The translations under genes and the position numbers were made by a program. The notes beneath the pieces were generated by a model, which ran no database searches, was not told the origin of the DNA, and saw only the letters and a program-made list of their open reading frames with translations. From the NCBI GenBank assembly GCA_022410635.1, contig JAJVDF010000134.1, positions 2,149,454-2,213,453 on the forward strand: 64,000 nt of DNA, given 5' to 3'. Below are positions 22,760 to 32,421 of this stretch, one piece after another. The first letter of the stretch is position 1. Each line of letters begins with the position of its first letter. The DNA is from Tretioscincus oriximinensis. Taxonomy: Eukaryota; Chordata; Lepidosauria; Squamata; Gymnophthalmidae.

Positions 22760-23310
22760 AAGACAATCGGTCATGGCAACTAGAGGGGGAAGCAATGGAA
22801 GCAATACAGATTTTGTTTTCTTGGTCTCAAAGATCACTGCAAATGACAACTGCTATCATGAAGTTAACACTCTTGGGGGTGGGGGGGGGCTATGGCAAGC
22901 CTAGACAGTATACTAAAAAGTATAATACAAAGGTCCATAAAGTTAAAGCTATGGGTTTTCCAGGAGTAATGTTTGGCTGTGAGAGCTGGACTGTTGGAGT
23001 ATTGGAGAAGAATTTTGAGAATTCCTTGAAGCAAAAGAAAGAACACTAAAGGAAATCAACACTAAAATACTGCTCACTGGAAGAACAAATATTGAAACAC
23101 ATTCAGATACTTTGGCCACATAATGAGAAGACAGGACTCACTGGAAAAATACTCTGATGCTAGGAAATATTGAAAGCAAAAGGAGAAGAGGTCATCTGAG
23201 GATGGTTAGATGCTGACATGAAGGCAACCAACATGACTTTGGAAGGCAGTGGAGAATAGTGAGGGCTCATTTGCTATGATCTGTGCTAGAATAAAAGCTA
23301 GAATAAAACA
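22760..23310 (+). mobile_element. BovB (RTE-clade) LINE 3' fragment
   Basis: The sequence follows the 3' coding part of BovB: CATGGCAACTAGAGGGGGAA, then AAGATCACTGCAAATG, GGTCCATAAAGTTAAAGCTA, TTTTCCAGGAGTAATGTTTG, GCTGTGAGAGCTGGACTGTT, ATACTTTGGCCACATAATGA and CACTGGAAAAATACTCTGAT, then GAAAGCAAAAGGAGAAGAGG. These correspond to the end of the RT domain and the conserved C-terminal region. Stops and frameshifts break the frame. BovB is abundant in squamates and known for horizontal transfer. Confidence 0.85.
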
Positions 23311-26300
23311 TAGGTATGTACTGGAAAAAGAAATAAATGAAATGAGAGGTATTACAGCATGCTATGTCTTCTATGTATAGCAGTTAAACAAAATAACAAT
23401 GCATTCTCGTTTTCAATGCAAATACAGACAAAACCCTTTTTAAAAAATCTGCCCAATGATTGACAGATACTATTATCTATTAATTCACAATACATGGAGT
23501 AACTGGTATAGTGAGTTGAGTCAACACCTAAGCCAACCTAACCATTAAATCTAAACATCAGCAGTATGAACCAGATACTGTAATATGCACTAATATTTTA
23601 CATGTAAATGAAAACAAAGAATGCCCCATTTTCATTTGATTTAGTGGGGGGGACATTTTGGTGTGAATACATTCTGGATAGATGCATACAAGTTAAAAAC
23701 CACTACAATGCTATAATCTGGAATATAGCAATTGCATATCCATGCATACCAAACATATATATTCCGTGGCCAATGGCCCAGTTCTGTAACATCAATCACT
23801 GATCTTGTGGCAGTGCAGCCCAAGAATTTTTTTTTTACTCACAACAGCCAATGGAAACAACTGCTGTGTTCTTGATTGTTTTATCGTCTCTTATAATTTG
23901 TGAAAACACATATGGTCGTGTGAAAACAGAGGTTCTCTGGAATGATGCCTCAATATCTGAGCAATAGTTTTTTCTGAGAAAAAAAGGCATTTATTGCAGG
24001 TCAGTACTGAAAAACACTTAGCACAATGTGCTCTAGACTTCCTGATTGTGCTACGAACGTGGTAGAAAAACATCGTCTGCACACAGCCTCTAAAGAAACA
24101 AAGTGCAAAATTAAATAATTGCCACTAGGTGGTAATATGCAGCAAGGAAAATGTTTTAAAACAAGTACTGTAAAGCAACAGGTGGCCTGAGCAGGATGAA
24201 GCACAGCAGCTTCAAAATTCAACAGTGAGGCCCTGGTCATGCCAAATTTTAATCCAGCTTCATTCCATTTTCAGAATAGAAGAACACAGCAGTAATTTTC
24301 CTTTCACGTTACCTGAACCAAAGGCGGATTTTTAGAGTTAGTGACTACCAAAAGACTATCATCATTGTCACTTTGATGATAATGTGTTCTTTCACTCTGA
24401 AAGTAAACTGAAGTTGAATTAAAAGGTATAACGAGGGCCTGAAGATTTAATAACACTATTTGACTGTTCACCTCTGTTACTATGTACTTTTTAATACATT
24501 GATTCGGTTGGCCTAATTTAATTTTTAGAAGAGGAGAAAAAATAAAATGTCACAAGTTTTCTATGAAACAAGCCATTTTCTTCCCACTTTCCGCACACTA
24601 GGAAGGCGTGATTGCCACAAGGTCCACAGCTCTCATGCCATTTTAAGGAAAACATAAACAAAAGTAGTATTGTGCTTTTAAACTAAATACCAGGAAAAGC
24701 AGCTATTGCAGCACTTTTTCTTGATATACTTCATGTTGCCAATTCAGCTGCCACAGCATGTGTGATACCAAAAAGGTGGGACTGCACATGCGCATCCAGA
24801 TATTTTAATATGCATGCAACTGCCCCCATTTTGTGAGCAACAGAGGACAGTCATGTAATCAGTTGATTACATGATGATCGCTCTTGCATGATGAAGGTGT
24901 ACATCTGGACACAACAATAGGAATACCCGAAAAAAACAGGAGTTTTGCAGCTTTAAGAGTGTGGGTTGTTGTTTTTTGCCTGATGCAATAAACTATGCTG
25001 GTGAAAATTGTTCTTTTCCATAGCTATTAAACTTACAAAATTTCTGTCCCAATTTTTTATGGTCATGGGCGTTCGATACAGGGAAGGCTTTGTGATTAAA
25101 TTTTGAGCTCTGTTAATCATGGCAGATTGGATTTATTTCCACATATCAAACTTCCACTTGCCACAGGTCATAGAGCGTAAAAGTTAATAGCACTTTGCCA
25201 GCTCATTCTTCCACTTTACTCCTCTTCTGCACTCTTTATAGCTAAAGTCAACTCCCCTCCCCCCCAAAAAAGTAGAACAGGGTCCTTCCTTCATCATTAA
25301 AGAGTATATCATAGCTGAAATTCAGCAAATGCTGCAAACATTCTCATAGACATTGGTACACCTGGTCTCCACGAATTTATCTTATCCTTTCTTAAAGAGT
25401 TAGATCTCACAGTTATTTCTCACAGCTCCTACCAGACAGCAACTTCTTGCCTCCAATTTACCATCATTTCTCACGTAACAGTTTCCCTGTTCATATTATG
25501 CATATTTTATGTATGCATTCCTACCAAATTGCAATGGCCTTGAATCTCATGCCAATGAGAAACTTTTTCTTGCCATGTATAAAATGCTATAAGTAACTTT
25601 AAATGCTCTTAAAACAGGATGAGACTGTGGTTTTAACAGTCCTCGATACTATTGTAAACAGTTTTAAAAGTTTTAAATATCTGTGTTTTTCCTTTTTTAT
25701 TGTTTGGTGATATTGTCATTGGACTAATCATTAACAAATCATATACATAACTTTAAATGAGAATTTTTTTCTGCAGTTATTTCCCCANTGCATCCACAAT
25801 ACGTTTATTTATAATATTTATTTCATATCCCTTATTGGAAATTCTCAGGGCAGATTGCAACAGTAAAAGGATAACCTTGACAACAGCTAAGACGCAATAC
25901 ATGTGAATTATTCATGGTCTAGTCTAGTCTTATTCTGAATGGACCAGATTATGAATGTAAAGTGATTTTACATTTATCTTTGATGGACCACTCCAGTGAG
26001 ACCAAATCAACTGTGACAGTCTATCTGCTGGACTGCTTCACGTCTCTCAAAGCTGCAAATAATTTTGCAATTTATATCACACACAGGAACATACTGACTT
26101 GCTGGGAATTTTCCTCACATGCAAAGCGCGTAAGAGAATTTTATGATGTCACTTCCGGGCACCCTTCCCTGAAGCAGAAACCAGAAGTGACATCATTTGC
26201 GATGTCACTTTCTGATGTAGCTCCATTAAAGTGTCAACCAACAGTATACTATTGCTGTGTTTTTTATTCTATGCTCAGATCATAACTGGAACTTTTACTT

Positions 26301-28085
26301 CCAACTTTCAAATCTTAACTGCTTGGTTTTTTAATTTATTTCTTACATTTAATTTTTGATGTCATCTTTGTTAATAAAGACAACAATAATTATATAATAT
26401 AGTTGGTCTTCATTTCACACTGAATCTTCCTAAGAATTTCAGATAACACAATATACAGTAACAGTGTAAGAGCTAAGTCATGTGACATTTTGCAGTTGAT
26501 CAATGCAGATTTTGTCAGTATACATATGTTTTTAGTGTTGACTAAGATATTATTGATGATGATAATAACAGTAATAATAGCTACTGTTCTGCAGTACAAT
26601 TAAATCTAAAACATGAAATAAATTCAGGCTTGTATCATATATTGTTCAGAGAATCCACTAGGATTTTGAGACTAAACATATTCTTCAATAATTGCTTATT
26701 TCAGTGGATGTCCGTTATATAAAAAACGTGAGTGTGTTTATGCTAGCATTTATAGGGCTACAACAACAACAAAAATCCAGAACAACAGTTTTGCAGCTGT
26801 AATTATTGTGGAAAAAGGGATTCTTGTGGGACTGAAAGGTTGAACCAGCCTTTGCTTTTTCCAGGCTAAATTAAGGACCGCCCTGACTTGGGACCGTGTG
26901 TCACATTCTCAGGGTGACAATGGCATCCTTCTTCCCTTTCCAACGAATAAGTGAATCATGAAAACTCATTCTGCTTTCAGATGAGAGGAGAAAATTACCT
27001 CATTGAAGACAAAAGAAGCAGTTCACACACATGCTCCATTTGAGGCACGGCTTTTAATGGATTCATTTTATATGCTGCTTTTGTTTCTCTGATTCGCCTT
27101 GAAACTTTCTAATGCAGAGCAATAATAAACGAACAACTTTCAAATGGACAAATTTTGTTCCTCCTCTCATTCTTTGGCAGCTGGTCAACTGTTGCCACTG
27201 TGGGCTTATCATCATTGAATAAATCCAGGGTGTAATCAGATCACTTTCAAGAAACTTGCAAAAAAAAAACTTTTACTGTTTTCCACTTAAATATACTGTA
27301 TATACTGAGAAGGGGTAGAGGATTTTCAAGGAGTTAGGTGCCCGTGTGGCAGGTATCCCCTCCAAAAATGAAAAAGGATAAAAATCTGATATTTTTCATC
27401 AGACAGATTACAACAAAATAGTTAACACAAAAAACGGATCAGAAACTTGCAGCTTTAATGAATGCGGAAAAGATGTTCACCAGGTGCAGCTTATAATGCC
27501 TGCAGTATCTGATGGTGTATCGGGAGCTCCTGGAAGGCAGATATATTTGGCAGGGAGCCCGAAAATCTGGCACAGTCCTGGATTGTCTGGCACATGCAGA
27601 GCACATGCAAAATTTGTATGACATCACTTCCTGTGTGCAACAGGAAATGATGTCACTGGACATCATTGCTCGGAAGTGACATCAAAATGATGTTACTTCC
27701 ACTAAAATGGCTACCCCAGAGTGAGGCAGGGCATCCATTCGCTTTGTGTACCCCTGCACGAGATCCTGGATCTTGTGCAGGGGTACACGATCTCGCAGAC
27801 TGCCCGAGGTTCTCAGGCAGCTCCCAACTTTGAGAAAATACACTTTTCCACTTCTATGAAAGCTATAACTCTTGTTCTGTCTTTTTTGGGGGCAAACCTT
27901 TAATAAAATCATAAAAGCAAATTAAACAGATCAGCTGGAACTCTGTGGACCTGTCCCCATTGATATTCTGGGTTATGTCTTGGAATAGGAGCCTGATATC
28001 TACATGCTAGCGGAGGCTATGGTAGGTCCCGATATTACTCAGAATAAGGCTCAGTGGGGACAGGGTCTGTGACAACTGCAAGCTC
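23311..28085. other. Intergenic DNA with diffuse repeats, no gene
   Basis: No coding or RNA gene is recognised. Visible structure includes recurrent GATGTCACTTCC / GGAAGTGACATC words (26146-26192, 27625-27700) and a 43-bp palindrome at 27746-27788, each described separately. Short ORFs throughout are unremarkable. Confidence 0.45.
27746..27788. repeat. 43-bp near-perfect palindrome
   Basis: The left arm is GTGTACCCCTGCACGAGATCC. The right arm is its reverse complement with one change (GGATCTTGTGCAGGGGTACAC), around a single central T. It sits in a repeat-like region rich in GGAAGTGACATC words, so it may be part of a fold-back transposon rather than a regulatory site. Confidence 0.8.
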
Positions 28086-28087
28086 CT

Positions 28088-28205
28088 CATAACCATGCTA
28101 TTGTGATCCATGCCCTGGTAACCTCCAGANTCGATTAGTAAAATGTAATCCACTGAAGCTATCCCTGAAAACAATCCAGATGCTGAAACTAGTGCAGCAC
28201 CACCT
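28088..28205 (+). mobile_element. CR1 RT C-terminal fragment
   Basis: ATTGTGATCCATGCCCTGGT followed by AACCTCCAGANTCGATTAGT, then GAAGCTATCCCTGAAAACAA and CTAGTGCAGCACC. This matches the VIHALVTSRLDYCNALYMG / LPLKTV segment of the 11.7-13.4 kb CR1 copy. Frameshifted and short. Confidence 0.55.
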
Positions 28206-28229
28206 CAGCATCTCCGGTTGGACACATAC

Positions 28230-28391
28230 TTATTTTTTTAGATTTATATCCCGCAACAACAAAAAACAGTACAAAATTTACATTTTAAAACCGTAACAAT
28301 CAGTATCTGAAGGTGGAGGGAAAAATAGCATTTCTTCAACCAAANGCCAGGTAGAAGAGGTGTGACTTTAAGGACCTTCTAAAAGAATACA
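28230..28391 (-). mobile_element. CR1 3' UTR, interrupted by a solo LTR
   Basis: AAAACCGTAACAATCAGTAT and the flanking AAATTTACATTTT match the CR1 tail at 2.93-3.04 kb. The sequence resumes beyond the LTR at about 29123-29190 (GAGATTATTCCAAAGACTGG). The solo LTR at 28397 is therefore a younger, nested insertion. Confidence 0.5.
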
Positions 28392-28396
28392 ATGAC

Positions 28397-29117
28397 TGTG
28401 GCGACCCCTACCTGAGGGCCCTACTATTCGATGACCCTCACAGTCAGNGGTGCCACAATATCCACCCTGTTGCCCAAGCCAGCACCCACGACTGCTTGGA
28501 GCAACACTAATTTCCTCAGGCCTACACAAGGCCTCAGAGTTTACCTCACAGTTGGGGCTTTATTCACAGCCCCCACCAGTAGCGTGCTTATATTTATTGT
28601 TGTTACAGAAATAAAAGAAAGAGATATTTGAACTGAAACAAATAACAAGTTTATTATTTACAAATAAGGAAAGGAAGATTAGAATAATAAGGCTTCGGCT
28701 TTTATGAAGTAAGCCTAACAAACAAGAGCAACATTAGTTTCCAGATCCATAAAGAGACAGGCCCTGTGTCACTTTATTTGTTCCAGGCCCAAGTCAAGCC
28801 TCAACTTTCACTCTTTCAGGCCACCATACACTTCCACCCCCTCCCTCTGAGGCAGATCAGAAGCAGACCCCTCTGTCCACTTGCTACACCACAAGCCTCA
28901 CTCGACAGAAAAGCCTCTACCCCTGGTCAGCTTTCCTTTTAACTGCTAACCATCCGGCTATTCGAGGCCCCATTGGCTGGCTCCTCCAGCCACCCCCCCT
29001 CCCACACAGGGATACAGGAAGCCACGCCCCTGCCCAGGCCTTTTCTTCCCCCCTCCCTCTGGGATATCTGGTAAGTTTATAAAAGAAACACAAACCCTTA
29101 AAATGGAGGACGCCACA
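28397..29117 (-). mobile_element. Solo LTR, family B, with 5-bp duplication
   Basis: The ends are TGTGGCG (28397) and CGCCACA (29117), a perfect 7-bp inverted repeat of canonical TG...CA type. It is flanked by ATGAC at 28392-28396 and 29118-29122. Length is 721 bp. Orientation is inferred as minus, because that strand carries TTTTATAAACTTACC near its start and AATAAA near 28650 ahead of a U5-like end. No internal retroviral genes remain. Confidence 0.82.
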
Positions 29118-29348
29118 ATGACGATGACAGACACACCTCGAGGGGGAGATTATTCCAAAGACTGGGGGGCATATCATGTTGATCCTGAAAGATTTGCACT
29201 GTTTAGCAATTTGCTATCAAGCCTGTTTCAAGGTGTTAATATTGACATCCCCAAACCTTGAATAACTTGGACTGTTTATTTTAAGGAGCACCTTCTCTCA
29301 TACAGACCTGTCCTGACTATTCATTAACATCTCAAAGAGAAAGGCATG

Positions 29349-29542
29349 TAAAATGAAAAAAGTGGTTGGCATAAGCTTTCGTAGACACGCCTACTTCTTC
29401 AGATGCTTCAGAAGTAGACGTGTCTACGAAAGCTTATGCCAACCACTTTTCTCAAGTTAGTCGCAAAGTGCTGCTAGCTCCTTTGCTGGACTGTCTACTA
29501 GACTAACGCGGCTATTTCTCTGAAATTGATTAAAATGAAAAA
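29349..29542 (+). mobile_element. Penelope-like solo element with hairpin core
   Basis: The 12-bp target duplication TAAAATGAAAAA occurs at 29349-29360 and 29531-29542. Inside, an inverted repeat (29358-29397 against 29411-29450) carries the GGCATAAGCTTTCGTAGAC motif once on each strand. The element ends CTAACGCGGCTATTTCTCTG. The same ending, reverse-complemented, begins the copy at 40.16 kb. The family is inferred from memory of amniote Penelope-like ends and from a GIY-YIG fragment near 61.5 kb. Confidence 0.65.
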
Positions 29543-29810
29543 GGTAGGGATGTAGAGGAGAAGATTCCCTGTGGTGCCCCCTCCCTCTGGAATTGTCTCT
29601 CTGGAAGTTCATCATGGTAGAAATTTTATCATCTGGGCCTTGGATTCTTAACTCCCTCTAGGTTTTGTGTTGCCGAGGACAGTGTGAGAGTTTTATTTCA
29701 AATGGGTTATAATAATTTGTACTTCCAGTCCTTGTGGTTACCTTCCTTCCGATCGATGCGGGAAAGGATATAGATTTCTTAATAATTAAACAAATGGAGA
29801 ACATAAGAAC

Positions 29811-30450
29811 TTAAGAGAAGCTCTGCTGAATCAGGCAGGAGCCCATCTAGTCCAGCCTTCTGTCTCACACAGAGGCCCAATTGCACCTGGGCAATCTGGA
29901 ACAGAAGAAGGCAAAATCTTCACCTGTTTTTGACAGTCTGCAAATGACATTTCAGGAGTACTGCCTGTATCAAGACATCCATCTTAGTAGCTATTTATAC
30001 CCTTAGCTTTCATGAACTTGTCTAATCTTGTCTTAAAGATATCCAGCCTGATAGCTACTACCACCTCTTCTAGAAGTAAATTCCAAAGGCCCGTGATCCT
30101 CTGGGTGAAAAAATACTTTCCTGTTGGGTTATCAACAGTACTGATTTTGTGGAGGCTTTTGTCTACTGCATCAGTGTCTGACATGTGTGCGGTGATGGAA
30201 GTAGATGGGGTTGCCTAACACTTGCGCGTGTATGTGCCAGATGGTACACCAGGGCAAAGAAGATGTTGCTTGCCTCTGCTACTAGGATGGATCTCTTGAC
30301 ATCGCTTCTGGGATGGAGCAACAGGCAGCATTCCTGAAATACCATTTGCAGGGAGTTGAGAACAGGTGAAGATCTTGCCTTCTTCTGCTTGAGACTGCTA
30401 ATTAGTGCAATTAGTGGGCCACTTTGTGAGACAGTGCTGGAAGAAGTCTC
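29811..30450. mobile_element. Fold-back repeat with long inverted arms
   Basis: The left arm (about 29811-29970: GAACATAAGAACTTAAGAGA, GCCCATCTAGTCCAGCC, GAAGAAGGCAAAATCTTCAC, TTTCAGGAGTACTGCCTG) is matched in reverse complement by about 30320-30450 (GCAGCATTCCTGAAATACCA, GGTGAAGATCTTGCCTTCTT, AGTGGGCCACTTTGTGAGAC). The middle part reads on the minus strand as LWNLLLEEVVVAIRLDIFK, a peptide resembling the end of a non-LTR RT. Partial copies lie near 44.0, 53.1 and 57.7 kb. Class uncertain. Confidence 0.6.
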
Positions 30451-30615
30451 CCACTCGAATCCAGTCCAGTGAAATCCATTCCAGATTTTTTTTCTCGTCC
30501 AGCTCGTATGCTAAAGCGCGTGGTGGTCAGTAACTCTATAGTACGACTGGACGGTTCCTGTTGTTTTTACTGTTTGTAATGGTGTACTAATTGGCACTTT
30601 GCAATACGGAATATA

Positions 30616-30850
30616 CAGGGTGCTTCAAAAAAATGTATACACACTTTGAACTTCCATAGAAAATTTATTTACTATTCTACAAAGTTAAATTTTAGGAAAT
30701 TAGAAAGCTTAAAGTCCAATGTAAATAAAACGTAAATAACAAATGTTAATACTGTTCAAATCGGGAAATCCTGAAATTTAACTTTGTAGAACAGTAAATC
30801 AATTTTCTGTGGAAGTTCAAAGTGCGTATACATTTTTTTGAAGCACCCTG
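30616..30850. mobile_element. Palindromic mariner-type MITE, copy B
   Basis: Same family as 17.8 kb: CAGGGTGCTTCAAAAAAATG at one end, ATTTTTTTGAAGCACCCTG at the other, TA on both sides (30614-30615, 30851-30852). The loop (AAGTCCAATGTAAATAAAAC) is the reverse complement of the loop in copy A, so the two copies share arms but carry opposite loop orientation relative to the + strand. Confidence 0.88.
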
Positions 30851-31267
30851 TATGTCTATTGATTCTTCCTAAGGCAATGTCGTCTATGCGGGATGCATCC
30901 GTGTTTGCAACGTGTATGATCTCTGTAAACAGGCTCTGCCCACCGAGCCTTATTCTTGGTTATATCTCGGTGCAGAGTTTGCCCAGCCACATGCCAGGGT
31001 AGACAAGGTCCAATTCCGAGATAAAACCCAGACTAAGGCTTCAGTGGGGACAGGAACTAACTTTCCAAATAAACTAGCAGTCACCACGGTGCATGGTTAG
31101 TGATTCGTCTTCTGGGCCGTATCACAAATTGTGTACGAGTATAATCATATATATAAAACACAATTAAAAGTTTAAAGGCATTAAAAACATGGAAAAACCG
31201 CATACGGAACGGCATGGGGGCATAACCCAGCAGCTGCCTTCCAAAGCGTCCCCTTAAAACGACGAGG

Positions 31268-31502
31268 CAAGGGTTAGGGTTAGGATAAGGGTTAGGGTTA
31301 GGNNNNNNNNNNNNNNNNNNNNNNNNNNNNNNNNNNNNNNNNNNNNNNNNNNNNNNNNNNNNNNNNNNNNNNNNNNNNNNNNNNNNNNNNNNNNNNNNNN
31401 NNNNNNNNNNNNNNNNNNNNNNNNNNNNNNNNNNNNNNNNNNGGTTAGGTTAAGGGTTAGGGTAAGGGTTAGGTTAAGGGTTAGGGTAAGGGTTAGGGTT
31501 AG
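31268..31502 (+). repeat. Interstitial telomeric (TTAGGG) array with gap
   Basis: About 33 bp of GGGTTA-type repeats (31270-31302), then 140 Ns (31303-31442), then about 60 bp of GGTTAGG / TTAAGGGTTAGGG units (31443-31502). Many units are degenerate (GGTTAA, GGGTAA), so the array is old. It lies just upstream of the BCL2 CpG island and about 1.75-2 kb before the BCL2 ATG. Both flanks are ordinary unique DNA, so this is not a chromosome end. The true length is unknown because of the gap. Confidence 0.93.
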
Positions 31503-31712
31503 ACAAATGAATGAAAAGCAGAGTGGGAGAGCAGCGGGAAGCGAGAGGAAAGAGGAGCCGGTTCGCCTTCTCTCAACCCCCCTTTCCCCGGCTTCTTCCA
31601 ACCCTCCTCCCCGCGGACCACCCAGCAGCAGCCCCGAAAGCCTTGCAGAGGGGGGAGCCCTGGTTGTTGCCCGTGGTAGAAGGATGGAATTCGGGGCGCC
31701 CGGGAGAGGCGG

Positions 31713-31720
31713 TGACGTCT
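31713..31720 (+). promoter_or_regulatory. BCL2: CRE-like site in BCL2 promoter
   Basis: TGACGTCT matches seven of eight bases of the palindromic CREB site TGACGTCA. It is 1,544 nt before the BCL2 ATG. The human gene has a functional CRE roughly 1.5 kb before its ATG (from memory), so the spacing agrees. One eight-base match in GC-rich DNA remains weak evidence by itself. Confidence 0.45.
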
Positions 31721-32063
31721 GACGCTTCCTGCTGTGGAGGGAAGGGGGTTTCCTCCCCCCCCCCCCATATTCTCCTTTTTCTTGAATGAACGGCGGCGAG
31801 GTGGGGCTAAGGGAGACGCTGCCCCATTTGCTAGCCCGAAAAAAAGTGTGAGCGAGCTCCTTCCCAGGCTCCGCCCCTTGGTGCCGCGGAGAGTCTGAGA
31901 GCAGCGGCGGCGGCGGCGCTTCCCCAAACCCCCGGGACCTCCCCGGCAGCCGCCGCCGGACGCAGGCAGCAGCAGCACATCCAATGCGGAGCCCGCGAGG
32001 CGGAGGCGGAGGCGGGGGAGCCTCGTGACTGCTGGGCTAACTGGGGTAACGCGAGGAGGTGTG

Positions 32064-32115
32064 TGGGGAGGGGAGGGCACGGGGGGGGGGAGGCAGGCGG
32101 GGGTGGCCAAGGGGG
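32064..32115 (+). promoter_or_regulatory. BCL2: G-tract cluster, possible G-quadruplex
   Basis: Six or more runs of three to ten G residues within about 50 bases (GGGGAGGGGAGGGC, a run of ten G, then GGGGG twice). The human BCL2 P1 promoter has a well-known G-quadruplex-forming element. This may be an analogue, but its position relative to the ATG differs and no alignment was made. Confidence 0.45.
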
Positions 32116-32421
32116 ACCAATTAGTGCCTCAGGGACCCCCCCCGTTGCCCTCTCCCCTTCTCTACGAGGTTGTGTGGTTGCATATAGGTGGATATAGAGG
32201 CTGCTTTTTTGTGAATCTGGGATTCATATATGTGGGAATATATTACATATGCTCTGACGTGCAGCGGAGATTTTATATGCATGCAGTTACGTTGAGGCCA
32301 AGAGCTGAATGAACCCCAGTTCAATACTGCACAAAATATAATATATATTTTAAAAGAAACGCAGTGTGGACTTCAATGTGTTATTTCCCTAATACTTTTT
32401 CTTTTTTCTTCTTCTCCTCAG

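Larger units (their letters stand above)
31505..32125 (+). promoter_or_regulatory. BCL2: BCL2 CpG-island promoter region
   Basis: The stretch is strongly GC- and CpG-rich compared with its AT-rich surroundings and lies 1.1-1.75 kb before the BCL2 start codon. The main mammalian BCL2 promoter (P1), also TATA-less and GC-rich, lies about 1.4 kb before the ATG. Visible elements: a CRE-like TGACGTCT at 31713-31720, a GC box CCGCCCC at 31871-31877, a CGG triplet run at about 31904-31918, and dense G-tracts at 32064-32115. No TATA box is evident. The first non-coding exon probably starts here, but its start and donor cannot be fixed. Confidence 0.8.

Noticed and set aside
22488..22904. 138-codon ORF before the BovB fragment
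   Set aside because: AT-rich, hydrophobic by composition, and its C-terminal part overlaps the BovB fragment out of its known frame.
31268..31502. A true chromosome end
   Set aside because: Unique DNA and a conserved gene pair lie on both sides, so the array is interstitial.
31254..31601. ORF with LTLTLTL repeats and X residues
   Set aside because: Translation of the telomere-like repeat and the N gap.
31499..32110. 203-codon minus-strand ORF across the CpG island
   Set aside because: Proline/arginine-rich low-complexity translation caused by GC-rich DNA. No domain, and it runs antisense through the BCL2 promoter and leader.
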